A stretch of 64,000 bases of DNA from Tenggerimyces sp963762635 (GTDB taxonomy: Bacteria > Actinomycetota > Actinomycetes > Propionibacteriales > Actinopolymorphaceae), in NCBI GenBank assembly GCA_963762635.1, contig CAVXLQ010000018.1, positions 62,001 through 126,000 on the forward strand, given 5' to 3'. The notes under the pieces are model-generated. The model did not search any database. It was not told the DNA's origin and saw nothing but the letters and a program-made list of their open reading frames with translations. How positions within the stretch are numbered: position 1 is the stretch's first letter; each line of letters begins with the position of its first letter. The position numbers and the translations under genes were made by a program. Of this stretch, positions 27,450-36,234 are shown in pieces.

Positions 27450-27660
27450 TTGTTGGACAGATGTCGGCTTCTAGCCCGAGATCTGTCCAACAAGTGCGGT
27501 CGGGCACTGTCCAACAGGTCGACAGGTGCTCAGCCACGGAGCACCACCTCCCCTGCCCCACGCCCGTGAGTTGTTGGACAAATGTCGGCTTCTAGCCCGA
27601 GATCTGTCCAACAAGTGCGGTCGGGCACTGTCCAACAGGTCGACAGGTGGTCAGCCACGG
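27450..27660. repeat. Two 90-bp direct repeats, each with a 44-nt hairpin
   Basis: Bases 27450-27539 and 27571-27660 are the same 90-bp unit, differing at two positions. Each begins with an inverted repeat, TTGTTGGACAGAT to ATCTGTCCAACAA in the first (27450-27462 and 27481-27493), with one changed base in the second (27571-27614). The second unit includes the stop codon of the minus-strand ATPase at 27651, so the duplicated piece is the gene's 3' end plus its hairpin. It lies inside an operon, between two ATPase genes, where it may act as an attenuator or RNA-stability element. A hairpin of the same length and centre occurs at 44892. Confidence 0.8.
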
Positions 27661-28595
27661 CGGGCCACCTCCTCGATGCGGTCCTCGTCCGACACCGCCA
27701 CGAAGTGGCCGGGCGAGACCTCCTCCATCTCCGGTGACGGGCGGGGCGTGCGGAGGTCCGGCGTGCGGACCAGGTTGACCACCAAGGGCTTCCGCTCCTT
27801 GATCGACGGGATCGACGCGATCAGGTGCCGGGTGTACTCGTGCTGCGGGTTCCGGAACAGCTCCCGTACGGGCGCGATCTCGACGATGTTCCCCGCGTAC
27901 ATCACCGCGATCCGGTCCACCAGCTGCGCCTGCAGGGCCATGTCGTGGCCGATCAGGACCATCGAGCTGTTCAGCTTCGCCTTCACGTCCAACAACGTCT
28001 GCGCCACCGCGCGCTGGACGACGACGTCCAGCGCCGAGGTCGGCTCGTCGGCGATGATCAGCGCCGGCGACAGCGCGATCGACATCGCGATGCACACCCG
28101 CTGTTTCATGCCGCCGGACAGCTCGTGCGGATACAGCCCGGCCACCCGCGTCGGCAGGTTCACCAGCGCCAGCAGCTCCTGCACCCGCTTCCGGATCGTG
28201 GCGCGGGACTGCTTCCCCTCGTGCGTCTCGATCGCGTCCGCGAACTGGTCGACGATCCGCGCGACCGGGTTCAGCGAGTTCATCGATCCCTGCGGGATCA
28301 GCGACATCTCCGTCCAGCGCTTGCGCCGCAGCGAGGGCTCGTCCAGTGCCAGAACGTCGACCCCGTTCAGGACGACGGACCCACCCACGATCCGCCCCGG
28401 CGGCGAGGTCAGCCGGAGTACGGCCATCGCCACGGTCGACTTGCCCGAGCCCGACTCCCCCACCAGGCCCAGCGTCTCGCCGCGCGCGACCGAGAACGTC
28501 ACCCCGTTCACCGCGATCACGTCGCCACCCGGCGTGCGGTAGTGGACGCGCAGGTCGCGAACGTCGAGGACCGGACCGGCAGCAGCGTCCGTCAT
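27651..28595 (-). CDS. ABC transporter ATP-binding protein (OppD/DppD type)
   Basis: A 314-residue ATPase starting at the ATG at 28595, whose ATGA overlaps the permease stop. Walker A GESGSGKST, Q-loop SLIPQGSMNSLNP, signature LSGGMKQRV, Walker B LIIADEPTSALD and His-switch IGHDMALQA are complete. The C-terminal EYTRHLIASIP and following 50 residues are the OppD/DppD-type extension, although the usual Cys-rich cluster of DppD is not seen. It forms the ATPase heterodimer with the protein encoded at 26583. The substrate is inferred from its neighbours to be a mannooligosaccharide. The stop codon lies in the second copy of a 90-bp direct repeat. Confidence 0.93.
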   Translation of the reverse strand: MTDAAAGPVLDVRDLRVHYRTPGGDVIAVNGVTFSVARGETLGLVGESGSGKSTVAMAVLRLTSPPGRIVGGSVVLNGVDVLALDEPSLRRKRWTEMSLIPQGSMNSLNPVARIVDQFADAIETHEGKQSRATIRKRVQELLALVNLPTRVAGLYPHELSGGMKQRVCIAMSIALSPALIIADEPTSALDVVVQRAVAQTLLDVKAKLNSSMVLIGHDMALQAQLVDRIAVMYAGNIVEIAPVRELFRNPQHEYTRHLIASIPSIKERKPLVVNLVRTPDLRTPRPSPEMEEVSPGHFVAVSDEDRIEEVARRG

Positions 28596-29485
28596 GCCTT
28601 CGCTCCTCGCAGCCGCGGGTTCGCGATCTCGTCCAGCCCGATCGCGATGAGGAACAGCCCGATGAAGATCACCATCAGCACGAGCGTCGGCAGTCCCCAC
28701 CACCACCACATGCCACGCAGGATCGCCGAGCCCTGGATCGCGTTCGACACCGTCATACCCAACGTCGGAACGCGCTGCGGCCCGAGGCCCAGAGCCTCCA
28801 GACCCACCGCCGCGAGGATGCCGCCGGAAGCGGAGCCGATGAACGCCGCCGCCAGGTACGGCAGCAGGTTCGGCATCATCTCGCGGAACATGATGTTCGG
28901 CGTCGACAGCGCGGACAGCCGCGCCATCCGGACGTACCCCATCTCGCGCATCGACAGCACCTGTGCGCGAATCACCCGGGTCGGTCCCGCCCAGGCGAAC
29001 AGCGCCACGATGAGCGCCATCGTGAAGACGCTCATCTCCCGCACGTACGCCGACACCACGATCAGGATCGCCAGTGACGGAATCGTCAACGCCGTATCGG
29101 AAATCGTACGGATCACCGCGTCGACCGGACCGCCGAGGTAGCCGGCCGCGAAGCCGAGCACGATCCCGATCACCATGCTCGTCACACCGACGACCAGCCC
29201 GACCTGCAACGTGGTCGGGCCGCCGGAGATCAGCAGTGCGAGCATGTCGCGACCGCTGTTCTCGGTGCCGAGCGGATGTCCCGCCGTGCCCGGCGCAAGG
29301 TTCAAGGGCGAGCTCGCCGCCCGCGCGAGCTTGGTGTCCCAGAACAGCCGACCGAGCAGCGTGAACAGGAGGACAGCCAAGATCATCGCGCCGCCGAAGA
29401 CGAGCTTGCGGTTGAGCCACGTCCTCCGGGACCGCGGACTCGGTGCGTCTTCGGCCTCGACTTGAGTGACAGTCATGACATCCAT
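28592..29485 (-). CDS. ABC transporter permease (OppC/DppC type)
   Basis: A 297-residue inner-membrane permease. A cytoplasmic N-terminus is followed by one membrane helix (KLVFGGAMILAVLLFTLLGRLF), the OppC N-terminal domain with HPLGTENSGRDMLALLISGG, then five more helices. The EAA-like loop that contacts the ATPases reads EMGYVRMARLSALSTPNIMFREMMPN. It stops within the ATG of the OppD-type gene and begins 3 bp after the OppB-type gene's stop, so the operon is very compact. It pairs with the permease at 29489 to form the membrane pore. Confidence 0.93.
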   Translation of the reverse strand: MDVMTVTQVEAEDAPSPRSRRTWLNRKLVFGGAMILAVLLFTLLGRLFWDTKLARAASSPLNLAPGTAGHPLGTENSGRDMLALLISGGPTTLQVGLVVGVTSMVIGIVLGFAAGYLGGPVDAVIRTISDTALTIPSLAILIVVSAYVREMSVFTMALIVALFAWAGPTRVIRAQVLSMREMGYVRMARLSALSTPNIMFREMMPNLLPYLAAAFIGSASGGILAAVGLEALGLGPQRVPTLGMTVSNAIQGSAILRGMWWWWGLPTLVLMVIFIGLFLIAIGLDEIANPRLRGAKA

Positions 29486-29488
29486 CGA

Positions 29489-30499
29489 CTACCTCCTCTC
29501 GTAGCTGATCCGCGGATCGAGCAGTGGGTAGACGAGGTCGAGGATCAGGACCGCGGTCACGGTCGTCAGGATCAGGATGAACACGATTCCCTGGATGACG
29601 GTGTAGTCGGAGTTCGTGATGCCCTGGTACAGCAGCGCGCCCATGCCGGGATAGCCGAACAGGTACTCCACGAGGACCGTGCCGCCGACGACGCTGCCGA
29701 GACCGAGCACCAGCGCGGTCACCTGCGGCAGGATCGCGTTGCGTACCTCGTACTTGAACAGCACGCGCAACGGTCGCAGGCCCTTGGCCCGTGCCAGCGT
29801 GAGGTAGTCCTCCCCCGCGACCGTGATCATCATGCCGCGCATGCCTAAGGCCCAGAAGCCCATGCTGGCAAGGACAATCGACAGTGCGGGCAACGTGCCA
29901 TGCTGGATCACGCTGTTGATGTAGCCGAAGCTCAGCCCTGGATCGAGGTCCGCGCGAGCGCCACCGGAGATCGGGAAGAGCCCGAGCGCGAACACGAACA
30001 CGTAGATGAGGAAGATGCCGAGGATGTAGAACGGCACCGCGGTGAACGTGAGCGACACGGGCAGCAGGACCTTCAACACCCGTGGCGTCTTCACCCACGC
30101 CATCAGCGCGCCGACGATCGTCCCGAACAGGAACGACAGGAACGTCGCGATCGCCAGCAGCCCGATCGTCCAAGGCATCGCCCGGCCGATCATCTCGCTG
30201 ACGTCGGTCGGGAACTGCGCGAGCGAGTAGCCGAAGTCGAGGGTCGCCAGGTTCTTCAGGTACTGCAGGTACTGGACGAGCAGCGGGTCGTCCAGGCCGA
30301 ACCGCTCACGCCACGCCGCGATCAGCTGCGCGCTGCCCTCGACCCGCCCACCCTGCGCCGTGATCCGGGTGATCATCGCGGTCACCGGATCGCCAGGAGC
30401 GAGCCGAGGGACGAAGAACATGATCGTGGCGCTCGCCCAGATGGTGAAGACGAACATCCAGATCCGGTGGAGGACGTAGCTGACCGAGAGACCGCGCAC
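29489..30499 (-). CDS. ABC transporter permease (OppB/DppB type)
   Basis: A 336-residue permease with six predicted membrane helices, the first being VLHRIWMFVFTIWASATIMFFVPRL. The OppB N-terminal signature PGDPVTAMI and a periplasmic loop of about 60 residues follow. The ATPase-contact loop is EDYLTLARAKGLRPLRVLFKYEVRNAILPQ, and the segment GTVLVEYLFGYPGMGALLYQGITNSDY is characteristic of OppB. The start lies 12 bp after the binding-protein stop. With the binding protein, the OppC-type permease and two ATPases it makes a full importer. This transporter family is best known for peptides, but in sugar loci of actinobacteria and Thermotoga it also imports oligosaccharides. Confidence 0.94.
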   Translation of the reverse strand: MRGLSVSYVLHRIWMFVFTIWASATIMFFVPRLAPGDPVTAMITRITAQGGRVEGSAQLIAAWRERFGLDDPLLVQYLQYLKNLATLDFGYSLAQFPTDVSEMIGRAMPWTIGLLAIATFLSFLFGTIVGALMAWVKTPRVLKVLLPVSLTFTAVPFYILGIFLIYVFVFALGLFPISGGARADLDPGLSFGYINSVIQHGTLPALSIVLASMGFWALGMRGMMITVAGEDYLTLARAKGLRPLRVLFKYEVRNAILPQVTALVLGLGSVVGGTVLVEYLFGYPGMGALLYQGITNSDYTVIQGIVFILILTTVTAVLILDLVYPLLDPRISYERR

Positions 30500-30511
30500 T
30501 GGCAGATCCCC

Positions 30512-32344
30512 CTACGCCGGCCGGAGGCTGTGGATGATCTTGTGCGCGTTGCCCCAGTCCAGCGTCGGCTGCAGGTAGTTGTCCTCACTCGTCGCCCAGC
30601 CGGTCCAGACGCTCGTGTCGAACGCGTACAGCTTGCGCGCGTGCGCGATCGGCAGGAACGGCAGCTCACGCAGCCAGATCCGTGAGGCGGCGATGAACGG
30701 CTGGTCGATCCCCTTGTCACCCAGGGGAAGGTTGGCGAACTTGTCGACCAGTGCCGAGTACTCGGCGTTCCGCCACCGCTCGGAGTTCGACGTCGCGGCC
30801 TTGCCGACCGCGACGACGTTGCGCTGGTGGAACAGGTCCATGGAGTTCCACGGCTCGCTCACCGAGCCGCAGGCAGACCAGTCGGCGGCGGCCTCGTACT
30901 TGCCCTTGTTGAGGTTGTCGCCCCAGGTGCCGATCGCGAGCTTGCGTACGGTCGCGTTGATGCCGATGCGCTGGAGCTGCTCGCCGACGACCTCCGCGTA
31001 CCGCCAGATCTCGATGAAGTCCGTCGGAGCGTCGATCTGCAGCCGGAGCTCCTTGCCACCCTTCGTCCAGAACCCTTCACCCTGCCGCTTGTAGCCCTTG
31101 CGCTCGAACGTCGCCTGGGCCTTGTCGGCGTCGTGGGTGAGGATCGGGAACTCCTCGAACAGCCCTTCCTTCTCCAGCAGTCCGACGTACTCCTGGATGG
31201 CCGGGTAGTTCGGGAACATGAAGCGTGCCGGCGTGGTCGTGCCCTCGTACGCGATCTTCACGACCTCGTCGCGGTCGATCGCCTGGCTGAGCGCCCAGCG
31301 CATCTCCCGGTCGTTCCACGGAGCGACGGAGTTGTTCGGCGTGAGCAGCCGCGTACACGGGTCGGACCACGCGTACGGGGCGTTCGGCAGCCAGGAGATG
31401 ATGTCCTTGTTGCGTGCCTTGAGGCTCTCGAAGGCGCCGGCGGTGAGGTCGGCGATGCTGTCCAGCTGGTGGTCCGAGGCCCGGGCGACCCGGATGTCCT
31501 CGGTCTCGCTGACCACCCACTCGAGCTTCTCGGGCTTCGGCAGCTCCTTGAAGTCGACCTTCGCGCCCCACCAGTCGTCGCGACGCGCGTAGGTGAAACG
31601 CGTCGGGCTGGCGGAGGTGAGCTTGTACGGACCCGTGAACACCGGCCAGCCTTTGGCCTTGTCGTAGTTCTTGAACTTGATCGGGTCCTGCCCGTTCCAG
31701 ATGTGCTCGGGCACGATCACGACGCTGCTGTGCAGCTTGACCGAGAAGTAGTCGAGCTGGAAGCGCGGGTTCGGCTTGGTCAGCGTGAACTCGACCGTGG
31801 TCGGGTCGACCTTCTTGACCGACTTCACCCACAGCTGCATGGGCGCCGCGTTGTTCAGCTCGGCGTGCTTCTTCAGCAGGTTGATCGTGAAGACCACGTC
31901 GTCGGCGTCGTACGCCTCGCCGTCGGACCAGGCCGCGCCTTCGCGAATCTTCAACGTCCACACGTCTTGCGTCTCGTTCGGCGTGAACGACTCACCCAAC
32001 CAGGGCTCGATCTCACCGGACTCGTAGTCGAGCATGAACAACGGCTCTTGCACTGCCTGGTGGAAACCGGCGTTGATGGTGAAGCCGGTGACGAGAGGGT
32101 TCCACAGCTCGGGCGACTGCACCCGTCCGCCGTGGTGGTCGAAGATGACCGTCTTCGCTCGTTCGCTGTCCGCGCCTCCGCCACCCTGTGGTCTGCTGGC
32201 GGCACCTTCACAAGCCGAGAGCATGGCCGCAACCGGACCGATACCCATCCCCGTGACAGCAATCCCGCGCAGAAGAGTCCGGCGAGATAGTCCCCGTGTG
32301 ACTTGTGCACTTCCCGGTTGGGTAGCGCCGCTGCTGTCCGTCAT
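30512..32344 (-). CDS. ABC transporter substrate-binding lipoprotein (SBP_bac_5), Tat-exported
   Basis: A 610-residue solute-binding protein. The start is the ATG at 32344, preceded by AAGGAAGG; an in-frame codon 96 bp upstream has no such support. The N-terminus carries a twin-arginine signal (SRRTLLRG) and a lipobox LSAC with Cys45, so the protein is exported folded and anchored by lipid. The family 5 body is visible from ELWNPLVTG through the ligand-binding segments EPWLGESFTPNETQDVWTLK and WSDGEAYDADDVVFTINLLKKH. It is the first gene of the importer/mannosidase operon, with a strong promoter and a probable LacI operator upstream. The divergent genes are mannose-6-phosphate isomerase, ROK kinase and LacI. 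Confidence 0.94.
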   Translation of the reverse strand: MTDSSGATQPGSAQVTRGLSRRTLLRGIAVTGMGIGPVAAMLSACEGAASRPQGGGGADSERAKTVIFDHHGGRVQSPELWNPLVTGFTINAGFHQAVQEPLFMLDYESGEIEPWLGESFTPNETQDVWTLKIREGAAWSDGEAYDADDVVFTINLLKKHAELNNAAPMQLWVKSVKKVDPTTVEFTLTKPNPRFQLDYFSVKLHSSVVIVPEHIWNGQDPIKFKNYDKAKGWPVFTGPYKLTSASPTRFTYARRDDWWGAKVDFKELPKPEKLEWVVSETEDIRVARASDHQLDSIADLTAGAFESLKARNKDIISWLPNAPYAWSDPCTRLLTPNNSVAPWNDREMRWALSQAIDRDEVVKIAYEGTTTPARFMFPNYPAIQEYVGLLEKEGLFEEFPILTHDADKAQATFERKGYKRQGEGFWTKGGKELRLQIDAPTDFIEIWRYAEVVGEQLQRIGINATVRKLAIGTWGDNLNKGKYEAAADWSACGSVSEPWNSMDLFHQRNVVAVGKAATSNSERWRNAEYSALVDKFANLPLGDKGIDQPFIAASRIWLRELPFLPIAHARKLYAFDTSVWTGWATSEDNYLQPTLDWGNAHKIIHSLRPA

Positions 32345-32404
32345 TGGTTCCGACCTTCCTTGCAGGTACACCCGTGCGAACTGAGTGGTGTGGAGGTCTG
32401 GTGA

Positions 32405-32442
32405 GGTATCGATAACATAGTGCTGGCTCTCAGACGGCACAA
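32405..32442 (-). promoter_or_regulatory. Promoter of the importer operon with overlapping LacI-type operator
   Basis: On the minus strand a -35 box TTGTGC (32437-32442) and a -10 box TATGTT (32414-32419) are separated by exactly 17 bp. The palindrome GGTATCGATAAC (32405-32416), with one mismatch and a central CG as in LacI-family operators, overlaps the -10 box. Two GTTAAC palindromes at 32460-32465 and 32581-32586 lie nearer the divergent isomerase gene and could be further sites. The regulator is probably the LacI protein at 35214. Confidence 0.72.
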
Positions 32443-32609
32443 GACATCGTTGCGGTCGTGTTAACCGTCGGGAGCATGGATGGCCGATTTTCTTCCGTGC
32501 ATGGCGGTTTTTCGAACCTCGTTACAGCAGTTGGCGGAGATCGCCTCTTGCAAGGCCACCCTCACCGCAGGCATGGTGTCGTTAACATTGCGCTCTCAGG
32601 AGGCTCGTT

Positions 32610-34331
32610 GTGGCTGGCACAGTCCCGTACGACGCCAACCCGGCCTATCCGCCCGTCGGCGACCAGGTCAGGCACGGGTGGGCGGCGGTGGTCGGCGAGC
32701 TGCCGGCCGCCCCCGCGGTACTGAGCCTCGACGGACCGGGGATCGTGGACTGGGACGCGGCGGTGTCCGGGCTCGGCTCGGCCTTGGAGGACGCGGGACG
32801 AACGGTCCGCGCTGTCGACGTACGGGACTCGTACGCGCCGTGGGAGAAGATCGTCGCGCTCACCGAATCTCCAGCCCTGCCTGACGATCCGGACTTCGCG
32901 ACGTTGGCCTCGCAGGAGCTGTCGGACCTGTTCGACGAGCTCCCGGCGGCGACTCCGTCGGCGTCGGAGCTGGTCCTCGTGTTCGGTCCGGGCGCGGCTC
33001 TCGTGCGGCACGACGTGCTCTGGTACGTGGACCTGCCGAAGCGGTACGCCGAGGCCGCGATCGCGTCCGGCACCGGCCGCAACCTCGGCCAGCCCGAGGA
33101 CGGCGGCGCGGGAACCACGCGACGTCTGTTCTATCTGGACTGGCCGATCCTGGACCGGCATCGCGACTCCATCGCCGGACGCATCGACCGCTGGTTCGAT
33201 CTTCAGGACACGTTGCAACCCGCTTCGCTGTCGGGCGAGTCGTTGCGCGACACCGCCGCCGCGCTCGCCTCGCGACCGTTCCGGACTCGGCCAACGTTCA
33301 ACACCACCTCGTGGGGTGGGCACTGGGGACAGGACGAGCTCGGCTTGAACACGTCGGCGCGCAACACCGCGGTCGGGTACGAGCTGATCGCGCCGGAGAG
33401 CGGCGTGCTGATCGGTGCCGAGCCGGCCGGGCAGGTCGAGGTGCCGTTCCAGCTCGTGGTCGGTCAACGTCCGGTTGACGTGCTCGGTCCACAGGTGCAC
33501 GAGCGGTTCGGTACGTCGTTCCCGATCCGCTTCGACTATCTCGACACCGTCGGCGGCGGCAGCCTCTCGGTGCACTGCCACCCTCGGTCGGACTACATGC
33601 GCGACGTGTTCGGCTGGCCGTACACCCAGCACGAGACGTACTACATCCTCGTGACAGATCAAGATCGGCAGGTCTACCTCGGACTGCGAGACGGCGTTGA
33701 CATCGAGGCGTTCCACGACCGAGCCCATGCCGCGGACGCCCACGGCGAGCCGTTCGACATCGAGGACTTCATCCAGACGTTCCCTGCCACGCAGCACCAG
33801 CTGTTCCTGATCCCGGCCGGCACACCGCACGGCAGCGGCGAGGGGAACGTGGTGCTCGAGGTGAGTGCGACGCCGTACCTCTACAGCCTGCGCTTCTACG
33901 ACTGGCTCCGGCGCGACGCCGAGCAACGGCAGCGGCCGGTACATGTGTCGCATGCGTTCGCGAACCTGGACGCGCGCCGCCAGGGCGCCGCGGTACGCGA
34001 GCAGCTCGTCCAGTCGCCGCAGGTGCTGCGGTCCGCGCCGGCGGGCTGGAGCGAGGAGCTGCTGGGAGCGGCGCCGGACATGTTCTACGACGTTCGCCGG
34101 ATGGTGATTCCGGCCGGTCAAGTCGCGGTTGACAACACCGAAGGACGGTTCCATGTGCTGAACGTCGTCGAAGGCGACGGCGTGATGGTCGAGCCGCACG
34201 GCAGCCTGGGACATCGGCTCGCGTACGCGGAGACGATGGTCGTGCCGGCTGCCGTCGGCGCCTACCGGTTGCGCGCGCTCGGCTCCGGCCAGGTGCGCGT
34301 CGTGAAGTCGCTCGTGACGGCGACGACCTGA
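32610..34331 (+). CDS. manA: Class I mannose-6-phosphate isomerase-like protein
   Basis: A 573-residue cupin-type phosphomannose isomerase of the long bacterial form. An N-terminal region of about 190 residues, unlike the core, ends in LFYLDWPILDRHR and resembles a degenerate sugar-kinase or uridine-kinase-like extension. The isomerase core follows: metal-binding SVHCHPRSDYM, the conserved QHETYYIL with its Glu and His, and AGTPHGSGEGNVVLEVS. It interconverts mannose-6-phosphate and fructose-6-phosphate. The GTG start has AGGAGG at good spacing. It is the first gene of a plus-strand operon with a ROK kinase and a LacI regulator, divergent from the importer operon. Confidence 0.88.
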   Translation: MAGTVPYDANPAYPPVGDQVRHGWAAVVGELPAAPAVLSLDGPGIVDWDAAVSGLGSALEDAGRTVRAVDVRDSYAPWEKIVALTESPALPDDPDFATLASQELSDLFDELPAATPSASELVLVFGPGAALVRHDVLWYVDLPKRYAEAAIASGTGRNLGQPEDGGAGTTRRLFYLDWPILDRHRDSIAGRIDRWFDLQDTLQPASLSGESLRDTAAALASRPFRTRPTFNTTSWGGHWGQDELGLNTSARNTAVGYELIAPESGVLIGAEPAGQVEVPFQLVVGQRPVDVLGPQVHERFGTSFPIRFDYLDTVGGGSLSVHCHPRSDYMRDVFGWPYTQHETYYILVTDQDRQVYLGLRDGVDIEAFHDRAHAADAHGEPFDIEDFIQTFPATQHQLFLIPAGTPHGSGEGNVVLEVSATPYLYSLRFYDWLRRDAEQRQRPVHVSHAFANLDARRQGAAVREQLVQSPQVLRSAPAGWSEELLGAAPDMFYDVRRMVIPAGQVAVDNTEGRFHVLNVVEGDGVMVEPHGSLGHRLAYAETMVVPAAVGAYRLRALGSGQVRVVKSLVTATT

Positions 34332-34350
34332 CCTACGACAGGATGTGCCA

Positions 34351-35217
34351 GTGAGTGGCGACATGGTGCCGGTGATGGACGTTGGCGGCACGCATGTCAC
34401 CGCAGGGCTGGTGTCCGTCGATCGGCAAGCCGTGGTTGACGACAGCCGCCGGACGCGGGAGCTGGACGGCTCCTGGTCGGCGGCGGCGTTGCTCGCCGAG
34501 CTGGTGGCGTGCGCTTCTTCCGTCGATGCTCCCGTGAACGCGACGTGGGGCCTCGCGGTGCCTGGCCCGTTCGACTACGCCGACGGGATCGCCAGGTACC
34601 ACGACGTCGGAAAGTTCGACGCGCTCTCCGGAGTGGACGTGGGCAAGGCGCTGGCTTCGGGGATCTCGCCGACGCCTCGTTCCGTGACGTTCCTCAACGA
34701 CGCGCATGCGTTCGCGTTGGGCGAGTGGGCCAGCGACTCGATGGCGGGGCACGAACGCGCGTTGGCGTTGACGCTCGGGACCGGAGTGGGATCGGCGTTC
34801 GTCTCCGCCGGCTCGATCGTGGACTCGGGAGCATCGGTTCCCCTCGAGGGGCGTGCGGATCTACTCGTCATCGAAGATCGTCCGCTGGAGGAGACCGTGT
34901 CGCGGCGGGCGATCGTCACGCGGTACGGCGCATCGGCCGACGTCGCGGAGATCGCCGCTCGTGCTCGTTCCGGCGAGTCGCGTGCTGCCGACGTTCTGCG
35001 GGACGCGTTCTTCGCGCTGGGGTTGGCGTTTCGGCCTTGGGTGGCGCGGTTCGGCGCTACGGTCGTCGTCGTAGGTGGGTCGATGGCGGCGTCGTGGGAC
35101 CTGGTCGAGCCGCCGTTGTCCGCCGGCTTGGACGGGCCGACGCTGCGCCGGTCGACGCTCGGGGCGGACGCACAGCTGGTGGGTGCGGCGATCCGTGCTC
35201 AGGGAGGGGTCCGATGA
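34351..35217 (+). CDS. ROK-family sugar kinase, probable mannokinase
   Basis: A 288-residue ROK protein. The N-terminal phosphate-binding motif is MDVGGTHVTAGLV, the catalytic Asp lies in FLNDAHAFALGEW, and the second phosphate loop is LTLGTGVGSAFV. The usual zinc-binding HxxG and CxCGxxGC cluster is missing: between the phosphate loop and LEETVSRRA there are no cysteines at all. Even so, the fold core appears complete, and zinc-free ROK kinases exist. Placed between manA and a LacI gene in a mannan locus, it most likely phosphorylates mannose at C6, an inference. I chose the GTG at 34351 because AGGA lies 8 nt upstream; a GTG at 34345 is also in frame. The stop overlaps the LacI start as ATGA. 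Confidence 0.85.
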   Translation: MSGDMVPVMDVGGTHVTAGLVSVDRQAVVDDSRRTRELDGSWSAAALLAELVACASSVDAPVNATWGLAVPGPFDYADGIARYHDVGKFDALSGVDVGKALASGISPTPRSVTFLNDAHAFALGEWASDSMAGHERALALTLGTGVGSAFVSAGSIVDSGASVPLEGRADLLVIEDRPLEETVSRRAIVTRYGASADVAEIAARARSGESRAADVLRDAFFALGLAFRPWVARFGATVVVVGGSMAASWDLVEPPLSAGLDGPTLRRSTLGADAQLVGAAIRAQGGVR

Positions 35218-36233
35218 GTGTGGATGGCTCCGCGCACGCGCCTCGACGGCTGCCGACCATGCGCGACGTGGCCGAGCAGGCGTCGGTGAGCCCGATGACG
35301 GTTTCGCGTGTCCTGCATGAGGATCCGCGGGTGTCGTCGACGACACGCGAACGAGTGTTGGCCGCGGTCGACGCCTTGGGCTACCGCCGCAACGAGGTCG
35401 CGCGCAACCTCCGGCTCGGGCGTACGTCGGGGCTTATCGGCCTCGTGGTGACGAACCTGGCGAACCCGTTCTACTCGCAGTTCGCGCTCGGCGTCGAGGC
35501 GATCGCGGGAGCGAACGGGCTGCGGGTCGTTTTGACCAACACCGACGAGGATCCCGAGCGCGAGAGGGTGCTGGTCGAGGAGCTGTCGGCGCGGCGGATC
35601 GACGGGATGATCGTGGTGCCCTCGGGAGCGGATCATTCGCATCTCGACCCGACGGCCCCGGGCGGGGTGCCGGTGGTGTTGGGTGCGCGGCCCCCTTCGG
35701 GCCTGCCGTTGGACTGCGTGCTGGTCGACGACTTCGGCGGTTCGCGTGCGGCGACCGCCGCGCTGTTGGCCGGCGGCCACACGCGGGTGGGCTTCCTGGG
35801 GTTGCCGCCTTCGGTATGGACGTCGTCGGAACGGTTCCGCGGTTTCTGTGTGGCGTTGGAGGAGGCCGGCGTACGGCTCGAGTCGCGGTACGTGCGGGTG
35901 TCCCAACGGACGATCCCGGCCGCGGAGGAGGCCGCCCGCGCGCTGCTGTCGTTGCGTCGCCCGCCGACCGCCTTGTTCTGCGCGAACAGCCGGAACACTC
36001 TGGGCGCGTTCCGGGCGATGTCGCAGGTCGCCCCGTCGACGGCCCTTGCCGGCTTCGACGACTTCGAGCTGGCCGACGTCCTGGGGGTGCCGTTGATCGT
36101 GGCGGCGTACGACCCGCGCGAGCTCGGCCGTACGGCGATGGAGCTGCTGCTGCGCCGCATGTCCGACGAGGACCCGCCGCCGGAGCCTCGGCGCATCGTC
36201 GTTCCGGCGACGGTCGTGCACTACGGCGGCTGA
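35214..36233 (+). CDS. LacI-family transcriptional regulator
   Basis: A 339-residue repressor. The helix-turn-helix and hinge are complete (PTMRDVAEQASVSPMTVSRVLHEDPRVSSTTRERVLAAVDALGYRRNEVARNLRLGRT), with AAVDALGY as the usual LacI helix. The periplasmic-binding-like effector domain begins GLIGLVVTNLANPFYSQFALGVE and ends in VVPATVVHYGG. The start ATG overlaps the ROK stop. In its genomic position it most likely controls the divergent importer promoter through the ATCGAT-centred palindrome near 32405, with mannose, a mannose phosphate or a mannooligosaccharide as inducer. Autoregulation through the shared intergenic region is likely. Confidence 0.93.
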   Translation: MSVDGSAHAPRRLPTMRDVAEQASVSPMTVSRVLHEDPRVSSTTRERVLAAVDALGYRRNEVARNLRLGRTSGLIGLVVTNLANPFYSQFALGVEAIAGANGLRVVLTNTDEDPERERVLVEELSARRIDGMIVVPSGADHSHLDPTAPGGVPVVLGARPPSGLPLDCVLVDDFGGSRAATAALLAGGHTRVGFLGLPPSVWTSSERFRGFCVALEEAGVRLESRYVRVSQRTIPAAEEAARALLSLRRPPTALFCANSRNTLGAFRAMSQVAPSTALAGFDDFELADVLGVPLIVAAYDPRELGRTAMELLLRRMSDEDPPPEPRRIVVPATVVHYGG

Positions 36234-36234
36234 C

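Noticed and set aside
27450..27660. Possible CRISPR array
   Set aside because: Only two copies of a 90-bp unit with a 31-bp gap, each containing a hairpin; no spacer series and no cas genes. It is a local duplication.
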